A DNA stretch of 16,881 nt from DATAMF01 sp964472565 (lineage in GTDB: Bacteria; Chloroflexota; Anaerolineae; Aggregatilineales; Aggregatilineaceae). The stretch covers positions 1 through 16,881 of the forward strand of contig CAYYNB010000132.1 in the NCBI GenBank assembly GCA_964472565.1, read 5' to 3'. Position numbers and translations under genes: made by a program. The first letter of the stretch is position 1, and each line of letters opens with the position of its first letter. The notes beneath the pieces were generated by a model. The model saw only the letters and a list, made by a program, of their open reading frames with translations. It did no database searches and had not been told where the DNA came from. Positions 1 through 6,540 of the stretch are shown piece by piece.

Positions 1-17
1 GCTGCTTGGCACATTAC

Positions 18-35
18 GACGGGAAACCCGTTTTT
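18..35 (+). terminator. Intrinsic terminator of an off-window plus-strand gene
   Basis: The arms ACGGG (19-23) and CCCGT (27-31) pair around an AAA loop, with a possible G-T wobble pair at 18/32, and a run of five T follows at 31-35. The T-run is on the plus strand, so this would end a gene entering from the left of the window. Read on the minus strand there is no U-tract, so it is a poor terminator for the receiver gene whose stop codon it touches. The stem is short, so confidence is moderate. Confidence 0.5.
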
Positions 36-400
36 CAGCCGAGCAGCGCTCGCTCTACATGGTCAATCAGTGAGCGGGGCGAGAAGGGTTTGATAATGTA
101 GTCGTCGGCTCCGGCTGCCAACCCGGCTTCAACATCAATCTGCTGCCCCAGAGCGGAGATCAAAATAATAGGCGGAGCATCGGGATCGGATTTAATATCG
201 CGGCAAATCTGAAGCCCATTTTTTTCGGGCAACATAATATCGAGCAGAATGAGATCTGGGCGTTCTTGTTGAGCCAAACGGAAAGCTTCTCCCCCATTCA
301 TCGTAGCGCAGACGGCATAACCGGCCCCTTCTAACATGCGCTGGATCAGGAGCAGGATATGCGCTTCATCTTCAGCTACTAAAACACGTTTTGCTGCCAT
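35..400 (-). CDS. Single-domain response regulator (CheY-like receiver)
   Basis: This 121-residue protein is a receiver domain and nothing else, so it should act by protein contact or phosphotransfer in the cytoplasm rather than by binding DNA. The acidic pair is E10-D11, the phospho-acceptor is D54 in a LLLDIMLPE motif, the switch Ser is S82 and the conserved Lys is K104 in IIKPF, so all key receiver residues are present. It is the last gene of a minus-strand operon, 18 nt after the histidine kinase stop. The only Shine-Dalgarno-like GAGGAG lies about 14 nt before the ATG, so translation may be coupled to the kinase gene. The likely phosphodonor is the adjacent kinase (inferred). The downstream target cannot be told from the sequence. 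Confidence 0.93.
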   Translation of the reverse strand: MAAKRVLVAEDEAHILLLIQRMLEGAGYAVCATMNGGEAFRLAQQERPDLILLDIMLPEKNGLQICRDIKSDPDAPPIILISALGQQIDVEAGLAAGADDYIIKPFSPRSLIDHVERALLG

Positions 401-418
401 AGACTCAGGTAGTGCTCC

Positions 419-1918
419 TCATCTGCTGTCAAAACCAGTTTCACTATTATAGTTCAGGTTCGGGTAATAATCCATAGCATTCTGCGGGGCTAAAGGAACG
501 CTAAATGAAAAACAAGACCCCTGGCCTACAGTGGATTTCACCCAGACCCGCCCGCCGTGCATCTCGACAAAAGCCTTGACAATGGCAAGGCCCAATCCAA
601 TGCCGCCGATCAGCCGGCTGCTTTCGGTGCGGTAGAACCGCTTGAACAGGCATTGTTGTTCTTCTGGCGAAATTCCTATGCCCGTATCTTCAACGGCGAC
701 CATCACACACGGTACAATCATCTGGTCACGCGGGGCTTCGGGGGGAAGTTGATCGCTGTTTTGAATGGATCGGGCGCGAAGGGTAATGCGGCCCGGTTCA
801 ATAGTATATTTGATGGCATTGGTCAGCAGATTAGTGATGATCTGCGCCATCCGGGTTTGATCCGCCCACACCAACGGCAGCGCGGTTTGCAAATCGAGCA
901 GCAGGGTATGGCCGTGCCGCTTGACCCGATGCTCCAGGCTGTCTGTGACCTGGTCGATGATGGCGGCTAACGAACAACGGCAGGGTTTCAAATCAACCCG
1001 ATCTGAATCGATGCGCGTAATATCGAGAATATCGTTGAGCGACTCGATAATGCGATTCGTATTGACCGCAATAATTTCGATGTATTCCCGCACATCGGGA
1101 TGCAGGGTATTAGAATGATTTTCGAGAATCAGGTCGCTAAACCCTTTGACCGAAGTAAGCGGGGTGCGTAATTCGTGAGAAACCAGCGCTACAAATTCGG
1201 TTTGCATCCGGTCAACTTCGCGCTCATGAGTCGCATCCCGGAACGCAAAAATGCGCCCTACCAGCGATCCGCTTTGCGAATAAACAGGCAGACTGTACCA
1301 GACCAAAACCCGGTGTTGAAAATCCGTTGAGATCTCAAATTCGCCCCCCAAACTTTCATTCCAGTTATCGGCTAATGCTCGAAACAAATTCGCCATCCGG
1401 GTGTTAAGGCCGGGCTGCGCTTCGATTAAATGGATCAATTCAGATACCGAATGGCCGGTGATCTGGTGGCGTGGAAGGCCGGTAAATGTCTCAAACTGCG
1501 ATGTGATGAGGCCGACAATCCCATCCGGTGTCAGGAGCACGATAGCATCGTTGGTGGCTTCTAAAACCGCCTCAAAACGATCTCGCTCGGCGCTTATATC
1601 AATGTTCTGTGATTTTGTGGTTGCCAGGATGAGAACGGGCATAAATACGGAAAGTCGCGCCGCTGTCTCTGCCGCGCTGAGGTCGGGCGGCAAAGTCAAA
1701 TAGATCGTGTGATGAGCCAACGGGGCCATCACCAACCGTGTGCTCGGCGGCGGTGGTGCAGAGGATGGGAAAATATCGATGGCTGAAACGCGCAGATGCT
1801 GGCTTAAAAGCTGGAGTAACTCGTGGATGGGGTGATCATGGGCAGCCAGCAAACTCAACGTGTGAAAAAGGTGGAGATCTTCACTCGTAGGCTGTGGTTG
1901 AATTGGAATGGCATCCAT
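419..1918 (-). CDS. Soluble PAS-domain sensor histidine kinase
   Basis: This is a 499-residue hybrid-free sensor kinase. There is no convincing transmembrane segment or signal peptide, so it probably senses a cytoplasmic cue. Residues 1-105 are poorly conserved and may be a reduced GAF-like module (tentative). A PAS domain spans about 110-235 and ends in a PAC-like FRDATHERE stretch. The HisKA helix carries the phospho-acceptor H248 in SHELRTPL. The HATPase_c domain has an N-box around N363-N367, a G1 box DTGIGIS (411-417) and a G2 box with GIGLGLAI (439-446). All catalytic motifs look intact. It lies between two response regulator genes, starting 2 nt after the OmpR-type gene ends, which argues for one transcript and a shared phosphorelay. 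The ATG at 1918 has no strong ribosome site, in keeping with translational coupling. The PAS ligand is not deducible. Confidence 0.94.
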   Translation of the reverse strand: MDAIPIQPQPTSEDLHLFHTLSLLAAHDHPIHELLQLLSQHLRVSAIDIFPSSAPPPPSTRLVMAPLAHHTIYLTLPPDLSAAETAARLSVFMPVLILATTKSQNIDISAERDRFEAVLEATNDAIVLLTPDGIVGLITSQFETFTGLPRHQITGHSVSELIHLIEAQPGLNTRMANLFRALADNWNESLGGEFEISTDFQHRVLVWYSLPVYSQSGSLVGRIFAFRDATHEREVDRMQTEFVALVSHELRTPLTSVKGFSDLILENHSNTLHPDVREYIEIIAVNTNRIIESLNDILDITRIDSDRVDLKPCRCSLAAIIDQVTDSLEHRVKRHGHTLLLDLQTALPLVWADQTRMAQIITNLLTNAIKYTIEPGRITLRARSIQNSDQLPPEAPRDQMIVPCVMVAVEDTGIGISPEEQQCLFKRFYRTESSRLIGGIGLGLAIVKAFVEMHGGRVWVKSTVGQGSCFSFSVPLAPQNAMDYYPNLNYNSETGFDSR

Positions 1919-1920
1919 AC

Positions 1921-2649
1921 TTACTGCTGAAGCGGTACAAGTTGTGAAATAGTCACTTCGTCCAGTGCTGCAAAGCGATAACCAACTCCGCGCTCAGTTT
2001 GAATATAACGGGGATTCTGGAAATCACTTTCGAGCTTTTTTCGCAAACGATGCATATGGACGCGCAGTGTTTCCTCATACACCTCTTCGTTCGGCCATGC
2101 CCTGGAAATTAACATGGTGGAGGGCACGATATGGCCGGCATTGCGCATCAAAATATGTAACAAACGGCATTCAATTGGTGTCAGGGCAATCACTTCATCT
2201 TTTTTGGTCAGGCGACTGTTGCCAAAATCGATGATTACATCTTCGTCAATTTGGATGAGTGGAATTTGAACATAATCAAATCGATAGATGCGGCTGAGCA
2301 GACGCTGAACTTTAGCTAATACAATGCGGAGATCGAAGGGTTTGGTCACAAAATCGTCCGCATAGTTTTCTATGCCTTCGATTATCAAGTCAGCATCATT
2401 TTTCTTAGAAATAAAAATAATGGGAATATCTCCCAAAGCCTTTAGTTTTTTGCTTAACTCAAAGCCTGTCATCTCTGGTAAACGGTAATCTATCAGGATG
2501 AGATGCGGGAGACCATATTTACGGATATGCAGCAAGGCGGGAGACGCATCACCAAAGGTCAAAGCATCATAACCTTTGAGCTGCAATCCATCCTTGAACT
2601 GTTCTAATAAATCCTGGTCATCATCGATGACCATTACTGTATAAGACAT
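1921..2649 (-). CDS. OmpR/PhoB-family response regulator
   Basis: This 242-residue transcription factor has an N-terminal receiver and a C-terminal winged helix. The acidic pocket is D9-D11, the phospho-acceptor is D54 (LILIDYRLPEM), the switch Ser is S81 and the Lys is K103. The winged helix covers about 135-227, with a recognition helix of the ETLRVHMHRLRKKLE type (193-207) and the wing motif RGVGYRF (220-226). I chose the ATG at 2649 because AAGGGG sits 7 nt upstream. An in-frame TTG at 2685 would add 12 residues that do not belong to the receiver fold and has no such site. It is the first gene of the regulator-kinase-receiver operon, so it may control its own promoter and perhaps the divergent PBP gene (inferred from position and from the repeats at 2734-2757). 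Confidence 0.95.
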   Translation of the reverse strand: MSYTVMVIDDDQDLLEQFKDGLQLKGYDALTFGDASPALLHIRKYGLPHLILIDYRLPEMTGFELSKKLKALGDIPIIFISKKNDADLIIEGIENYADDFVTKPFDLRIVLAKVQRLLSRIYRFDYVQIPLIQIDEDVIIDFGNSRLTKKDEVIALTPIECRLLHILMRNAGHIVPSTMLISRAWPNEEVYEETLRVHMHRLRKKLESDFQNPRYIQTERGVGYRFAALDEVTISQLVPLQQ

Positions 2650-2722
2650 ACGGCTGCCCCTTCCCCAAACGACAGCGGTAAGCAAGGTGGCCCAAACTTG
2701 TCAGGTGTTTGAACAGCGTGCT

Positions 2723-2751
2723 ATCATACCCTAGAATTTGATTCGTGCGAA
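2723..2751 (-). promoter_or_regulatory. Candidate promoter of the two-component operon
   Basis: Read on the minus strand, TTCGCA (2751-2746) and TATGAT (2728-2723) are separated by 17 bp. The -10 matches the consensus at 5 of 6 positions and the -35 at 4 of 6. The site lies about 75 bp upstream of the regulator's ATG. The -35 box falls inside the ATTCG-TG-CGAAT palindrome and next to the GAATTTGAT direct repeats, a typical place for an operator. It was found by eye and no transcript data were available. Confidence 0.42.
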
Positions 2752-2757
2752 TTTGAT
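2734..2757. promoter_or_regulatory. Direct-repeat and palindrome operator candidate
   Basis: GAATTTGAT occurs at 2734-2742 and again exactly at 2749-2757, giving a 15-bp period. Nested between and across the copies is the palindrome ATTCG-TG-CGAAT (2741-2752). OmpR-family regulators usually bind direct repeats, and the gene for one begins about 85 bp away, so autoregulation is a reasonable guess. The 15-bp period is longer than the 10-11 bp usual for PhoB-type boxes, which counts against it. Confidence 0.35.
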
Positions 2758-2786
2758 GTCATTAGTCTAGCACAATTTTCAGTATA

Positions 2787-2814
2787 TTGATATGAGCCTG
2801 TAGGCAAGTATTAG
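2787..2814 (+). promoter_or_regulatory. Weak candidate promoter for the PBP gene
   Basis: TTGATA (2787-2792) is followed after 16 bp by TATTAG (2809-2814). Both hexamers are imperfect (TTGATA 5 of 6, TATTAG 4 of 6). It would give a leader of about 50 nt before the ATG at 2871. This is the best pair I could see in the right orientation, but it could easily be chance in an AT-rich stretch. Confidence 0.22.
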
Positions 2815-2836
2815 CAACAACCGTATATTTACGCAT

Positions 2837-2876
2837 AGGAAAAAAGTCTGCTTGAATAGCAGAAAATCATATGATA
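2837..2876 (+). promoter_or_regulatory. Structured translation-initiation region of the PBP gene
   Basis: The start codon has no ribosome site at normal distance. AGGA at 2837-2840 is 30 nt from the ATG, but a perfect 6-bp hairpin TCTGCT/AGCAGA (2847-2852 and 2858-2863, loop TGAAT) lies between them. If folded it would bring AGGA to an apparent spacing of about 13 nt. The ATG itself sits in the palindrome ATCATATGAT (2867-2876). The structure is seen directly; any control function is inference. Confidence 0.3.
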
Positions 2877-5800
2877 AGCATGCATGTGGCCCGTGTCGCC
2901 CGCCAACGCCGCCGCCGACGACAACACCAGGGAGTAAGCGCTCCGCAAGTCATTAAATGGATACTGGCGGTACTCGTCGCGCTGTTAGGACTGCTGCTGG
3001 TTTTAACGGTCGTGCTGGCGGGTGTACTTCTGATCGTTTATCGCTACTATGCCAGCCAACTCCCCTCCCCAGATGAAATCGTCAAGGCGCGCGACGATGC
3101 GGCGCTGACCAGCGAATTGTATGATCGCACCGGGCAAACGGTGATCTACGAGGTGATCGATCCGAGTGGGGACCGGCGCTGGATTGATTTGGATTCCGTT
3201 CCACAATATTTTGTGGACGCAACGGTTGCCATCGAAGATGCCAGCTTTTATGACAATCCGGGCTTTGACCTGCAAGGTATGGGCCGCGCGCTGTGGACCA
3301 ACCTCACATCGGACCAGATTCAGGGCGGCAGTACGATCACCCAGCAGCTTGTTAAAAATGTGCTGCTGGACCCGGAAGAACGCACTGAGATCAGCGTGGA
3401 TCGCAAAATCAAAGAAGTGATTCTGGCCGCCGAAATCTCACGTCTGTACAGTAAAGATCAAATTATGGAATGGTATATCAATACCATTTCTTACGGCGGA
3501 TGGGCCGTTGGAATCGAAGCTGCCGCCCAGCAGTATTTTGGCAAACCCGCCCGCGATCTGACGCTGGCCGAGGCGACCATGTTGGCGGCGATTCCCCAGT
3601 TCCCGCTGCAAAACCCGGTCGATAATCCCGATGCTGCGAAGTATCGCCAGGGGCTGGTTTTAGGTAAGATGGCGGAACAGGGCTATATCACGCAGGCACA
3701 GGCGGATACCGCTTATGCGGAACAATTAGCGGTCCGCCCTCCGGTAGATCGTTACTATATTCTGGCACCTCATTTTGCCCTGTATGCGCGGGCCGAAGCG
3801 GAAGCGATTCTTAACGACCTGGGACTGGATGGCGCAACATTGGTGGGACGCGGCGGGGTGCGTGTCTACACCACACTCGACCTCGATTTACAGCTTCAAG
3901 CCGAATGTACGGCGGCAACCTATGTCACACGCCTGGATGGGGCCGACGCGACCTATACGCGCAATACCAGCCTGGGGACAGCCTGTGATGCGGCAAGTTA
4001 TCTGCCGCCCTATGCACAGGAACTGGTGGGGGTGGATCGAGAAGTCACCAATGCCAGCGCCGTCGTGCTGCGTGCCCAGACGGGTGAGATTCTGGCGATG
4101 GTAGGCAGTGTGGATTACTGGAACGAGGGCATTGACGGCAGCTTTAATGTGGCTGTTGCCGCGCGCCAGTCGGCATCCGTCTTTAAGCCGATTGTCTATA
4201 CTGCGGCTTTTTTGCAAGGCGCACTGCCCGGTTATCCGAATGGAATTACAGCGGCTACCATGCTGTATGATGTGCCGATTGAATTTGATAACGGCGGCGA
4301 ACCGTATACCCCGGTTAATATTGACCGCCAGTATCACGGCCCGGTCAGCGTGCGCGATGCGCTGGCGAATTCCTACAATGTGCCGCCGGTCCAAGTGGCG
4401 AACCTGATCGGCCTGGGGCCAATTCTGCGCACGGCGCACCGCCTGGGGATCAATACACTGACGCAGGGCAGCACTTATGGATTGGCGCTGGCGCTCGGCA
4501 GCGGTGAAGTCTCCTTGCTGGACCTCACCTATTCTTACAATGTGTTCAATACCAACGGCTATTTGATCGGGATGCCCGTACATGAGGAGCAGGTAACGCC
4601 GGGATTCCGATCTTTGAATCCGGTGGCTGTTCTGCGCATCGAAGACAACAACGGTAAAGTGCTGTGGGAATATGGACAGGATACCAATACCTTCCAGCAG
4701 CGGCTGATCCTTGAACCCGCGCTGGCGTATATCATGACGGATATGCTGGCTGATAACGAGGCACGCGAACCCGCCTTTGGATATGACAATCCCATGCGGC
4801 TCTCTCGTCCGGCAGCCGTCAAAACCGGGACCAGCAACGACAACAAAGATAGCTGGACCATAGGTTATACGCCGCAGATCGTCACGGGTGTGTGGGTGGG
4901 GAATAACAACAACCACTCGATGAATGATATTACGGGGCAGAGCGGCGCGGCTCCAATCTGGCATGCGATTATGGAATATGCGCATACCCGCGATAACCTG
5001 CCTGTCGAAGAGTGGTCCCGCCCGGCAACCGTGACAGAGCAGATGGTCTGCCAGATTTCCGGTTTGCTGCCTACTCGCGATTGTCCGACGGTGCGCGAAC
5101 TGTTCTACGTTGATCCGTCGGTGCCGATTGATACACGGCCTGTCCAGCCAGATACCTATTGGAATACCTATTCGATCAATGTGTGTACCGGACGCCTGGC
5201 AACGGCTTCATCGTCGCCGGAATGCGTAGAAAATGAGTTGTACTTCGATTACCCGCAGGAAACACGCGCCTGGGCACGCGATACCGGACAGCGTTTCCCG
5301 CCGGATGCGTATGATGTGGTTGAAGATAACTCGCCCTTCAGCGAAGTGACGATTATCTCACCGTCTTATCTGGCGCGCGTGAGCGGTGTGGTGGAGATTC
5401 GCGGCAACGCGGACGACGAGAATTTTGCCTACTACCGGTTAGACTACGGCGCAGGTCAGCAGCCCGATGTCTGGTTCCAGATTGGGGAAACGCAAGTCGA
5501 ACCAGGGCGGGCGATTGTATTGGGCACGTGGGACACGACCACACTCAGTGATGGCATGGTCTATACGCTGCGGCTGCAAATGGTGCGCGCCGACAACAGC
5601 CTGGAAAGCGACTATAACCTGGTGACGGTGGATAATGCGCCACCTGCAATCACGCTGACTTCACCCACGCCGGGCAGCACCTACCAGATGGGGCAGGATG
5701 TCTATATCGAACTTCAGGCCGAACCCGAAGATAATGTTCAGGTTGGGTATGTCGAGTTCTACCGGAACGATGAACTTTTCGCCACGAGTGAAGCGTGGCC

Positions 5801-5918
5801 CTATACCGCACGCTGGGACATCAGCGCAAGCGGCGAACAGATCTTTTGGGCAGTTGTGTATGACGCCGCTGGAAACAGTGCCGAGTCGGAACGCATCACG
5901 GTAACTACCCAACCCTAG
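2871..5918 (+). CDS. Class A penicillin-binding protein (transglycosylase/transpeptidase) with C-terminal Ig-like domains
   Basis: This bifunctional enzyme polymerises lipid II into glycan strands and cross-links the peptides on the outer face of the membrane. A basic cytoplasmic tail (residues 11-18 rich in Arg) leads to one membrane anchor at about 28-57. The GT51 domain has the catalytic Glu in AIEDASFY (E122), QGGSTITQQ (151-159) and E182 in the KIKEVILAAE stretch. The transpeptidase has S436-x-x-K439, SYN (501-503) and KTGT (651-654), all intact. Four Cys (727, 738, 772, 785) lie in a linker after the transpeptidase, and two more (346, 372) before it. Two Ig/fibronectin-like modules follow, about 823-925 and 926-1015, making the protein longer than typical PBP1a. 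ATG 2871 (MISM) or the ATG three codons later could be used. The gene stands divergent from the two-component operon. Confidence 0.95.
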   Translation: MISMHVARVARQRRRRRQHQGVSAPQVIKWILAVLVALLGLLLVLTVVLAGVLLIVYRYYASQLPSPDEIVKARDDAALTSELYDRTGQTVIYEVIDPSGDRRWIDLDSVPQYFVDATVAIEDASFYDNPGFDLQGMGRALWTNLTSDQIQGGSTITQQLVKNVLLDPEERTEISVDRKIKEVILAAEISRLYSKDQIMEWYINTISYGGWAVGIEAAAQQYFGKPARDLTLAEATMLAAIPQFPLQNPVDNPDAAKYRQGLVLGKMAEQGYITQAQADTAYAEQLAVRPPVDRYYILAPHFALYARAEAEAILNDLGLDGATLVGRGGVRVYTTLDLDLQLQAECTAATYVTRLDGADATYTRNTSLGTACDAASYLPPYAQELVGVDREVTNASAVVLRAQTGEILAMVGSVDYWNEGIDGSFNVAVAARQSASVFKPIVYTAAFLQGALPGYPNGITAATMLYDVPIEFDNGGEPYTPVNIDRQYHGPVSVRDALANSYNVPPVQVANLIGLGPILRTAHRLGINTLTQGSTYGLALALGSGEVSLLDLTYSYNVFNTNGYLIGMPVHEEQVTPGFRSLNPVAVLRIEDNNGKVLWEYGQDTNTFQQRLILEPALAYIMTDMLADNEAREPAFGYDNPMRLSRPAAVKTGTSNDNKDSWTIGYTPQIVTGVWVGNNNNHSMNDITGQSGAAPIWHAIMEYAHTRDNLPVEEWSRPATVTEQMVCQISGLLPTRDCPTVRELFYVDPSVPIDTRPVQPDTYWNTYSINVCTGRLATASSSPECVENELYFDYPQETRAWARDTGQRFPPDAYDVVEDNSPFSEVTIISPSYLARVSGVVEIRGNADDENFAYYRLDYGAGQQPDVWFQIGETQVEPGRAIVLGTWDTTTLSDGMVYTLRLQMVRADNSLESDYNLVTVDNAPPAITLTSPTPGSTYQMGQDVYIELQAEPEDNVQVGYVEFYRNDELFATSEAWPYTARWDISASGEQIFWAVVYDAAGNSAESERITVTTQP

Positions 5919-5940
5919 CATTTTTGCCAAACATGGCGCG

Positions 5941-5966
5941 TTGACAGCCGTATTAAACCGTGTAAT
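5941..5966 (+). promoter_or_regulatory. Possible promoter of the LysW-like gene
   Basis: A perfect TTGACA is at 5941-5946, within the 83-nt gap after the PBP stop. The best -10-like hexamer, TGTAAT (5961-5966), matches 5 of 6 but sits only 14 bp downstream, shorter than the usual 16-18. At normal spacing nothing matches well. The small gene may therefore have its own promoter or be read through from the PBP gene. Confidence 0.28.
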
Positions 5967-6001
5967 GCTAAGTAGGATCGTAAGGGGTAGGAGTTTGGTT
6001 C

Positions 6002-6226
6002 ATGAGTGGCGACATTCTCAGCAAGAGTGCGCGCAGCCCCAAGAATAAACTGCGTGCGCGCTGTCCGTCGTGCAACGGATGGGTTAACCTCCGCGACAAA
6101 TGTGAAGTCTGGGATTTAGTCGAGTGTTCTGAATGTAACGCCTTACTTGAGGTGGTGGAGTTGAGGCCACCGACACTGGGTCTGGCTAATAATGACGAGG
6201 AATGGGACGAGGAAGACGAGGACTGA
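6002..6226 (+). CDS. LysW-like zinc-ribbon protein
   Basis: This 74-residue acidic protein resembles LysW/ArgW, the amino-group carrier proteins of the lysine and arginine routes of Thermus and archaea. Zinc ligands are C21-P-S-C24 and C42-S-E-C45. The family pattern of a hydrophobic stretch, an acidic/VxDLVEC turn and LEVV after the second knuckle is present (VWDLVECSEC, then LLEVVEL). The C-terminus is EEWDEEDED; canonical carriers end in EDWGE and load the amino acid on the terminal Glu. Here the chain ends in Asp and runs past the Trp by six acidic residues. A 20-residue basic N-terminal extension precedes the ribbon. AGGAG (5989-5993) lies 8 nt before the ATG, a strong ribosome site. No LysX-type ligase or LysZ/LysY gene is nearby, so a carrier role is unproven; a structural or regulatory zinc ribbon is as likely. 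Confidence 0.72.
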   Translation: MSGDILSKSARSPKNKLRARCPSCNGWVNLRDKCEVWDLVECSECNALLEVVELRPPTLGLANNDEEWDEEDED

Positions 6227-6263
6227 CTCGCTTTCGCGCGCCAATTTTAGTCTACAAAGAAAT

Positions 6264-6287
6264 AAGGGCGAGTTCGTGCTCGCCCTT
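6264..6287 (+). terminator. Hairpin after the LysW-like gene (terminator-like)
   Basis: A perfect 9-bp stem, AAGGGCGAG (6264-6272) with CTCGCCCTT (6279-6287), closes a TTCGTG loop 37 nt after the stop codon. The following bases are ACTTCCCCCC rather than a clear T-run, so it is an imperfect intrinsic terminator; it may instead protect the mRNA end. The 10-mer GGGCGAGTTC in its left arm recurs inverted in the hairpin at 7957-7977. Confidence 0.5.
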
Positions 6288-6302
6288 ACTTCCCCCCTGT
6301 GT

Positions 6303-6365
6303 GGCATCGCCCAGATGGGCCTCAATCTGGGCTGCCATCCAGTCCCCCTCCCGGCCCTGGATGGC
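6303..6365 (+). other. Tandem overlapping hairpins of unknown role
   Basis: GCCCAGAT (6309-6316) pairs with ATCTGGGC (6325-6332), extended by GGCA/TGCC (6303-6306 and 6333-6336) across a two-base bulge. A second stem, GCCATCCAG (6334-6342) with CTGGATGGC (6357-6365), encloses a 14-nt pyrimidine-rich loop. The two stems share bases 6334-6336, so the fully extended first stem and the complete second stem cannot form together. No open frame here looks real. It could be a small RNA, an attenuator-like leader for surE, or a palindromic repeat; nothing in the sequence decides. Confidence 0.4.
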
Positions 6366-6502
6366 GAGAGAAACGGAGTTTGTATCCCCCGATTAGTTTG
6401 AATTCTAAAACCTAAAAACAGTATAGCATTATTTTCTCAAGAAAAATGGGCAGCATCTAAATTTTTTATGAATTCTATGGAGTGGGAAATGACAATCCCT
6501 CA
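6366..6502. other. AT-rich spacer upstream of surE
   Basis: This part of the 314-nt gene-free stretch 6227-6540 holds no credible gene. It contains the 9-mer TGAATTCTA twice (6399-6407 and 6469-6477), a TTTTCT-CA-AGAAAA palindrome (6432-6445), and a weak promoter-like pair TTGAAT (6398-6403) and TATAGC (6422-6427) with an 18-bp spacer. These may be upstream control elements of surE, but AT-rich sequence gives such matches by chance. Confidence 0.3.
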
Positions 6503-6511
6503 TGCTAAAAT
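6503..6511 (+). promoter_or_regulatory. Extended -10 promoter candidate for surE
   Basis: TGCTAAAAT fits the extended -10 form TGnTATAAT with one mismatch, which can work without a good -35 box. Transcription would begin near 6518, leaving a leader of roughly 20 nt with the ribosome site AGGA (6529-6532) 8 nt before the ATG at 6541. Confidence 0.42.
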
Positions 6512-6540
6512 TCGGGTTAGGTTAATTCAGGATAAATATC

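Noticed and set aside
557..970. 137-codon plus-strand frame across the kinase gene
   Set aside because: Antisense to the ATPase domain, which carries clear N, G1 and G2 boxes.
3888..4985. 365-codon open frame on the minus strand
   Set aside because: It lies wholly antisense to the transpeptidase region, whose motifs are all intact, and its translation shows no recognisable domain.
6192..6401. Plus-strand frames across the hairpin region after the LysW-like gene
   Set aside because: No ribosome site, overlap with stable hairpins and no protein-like composition.
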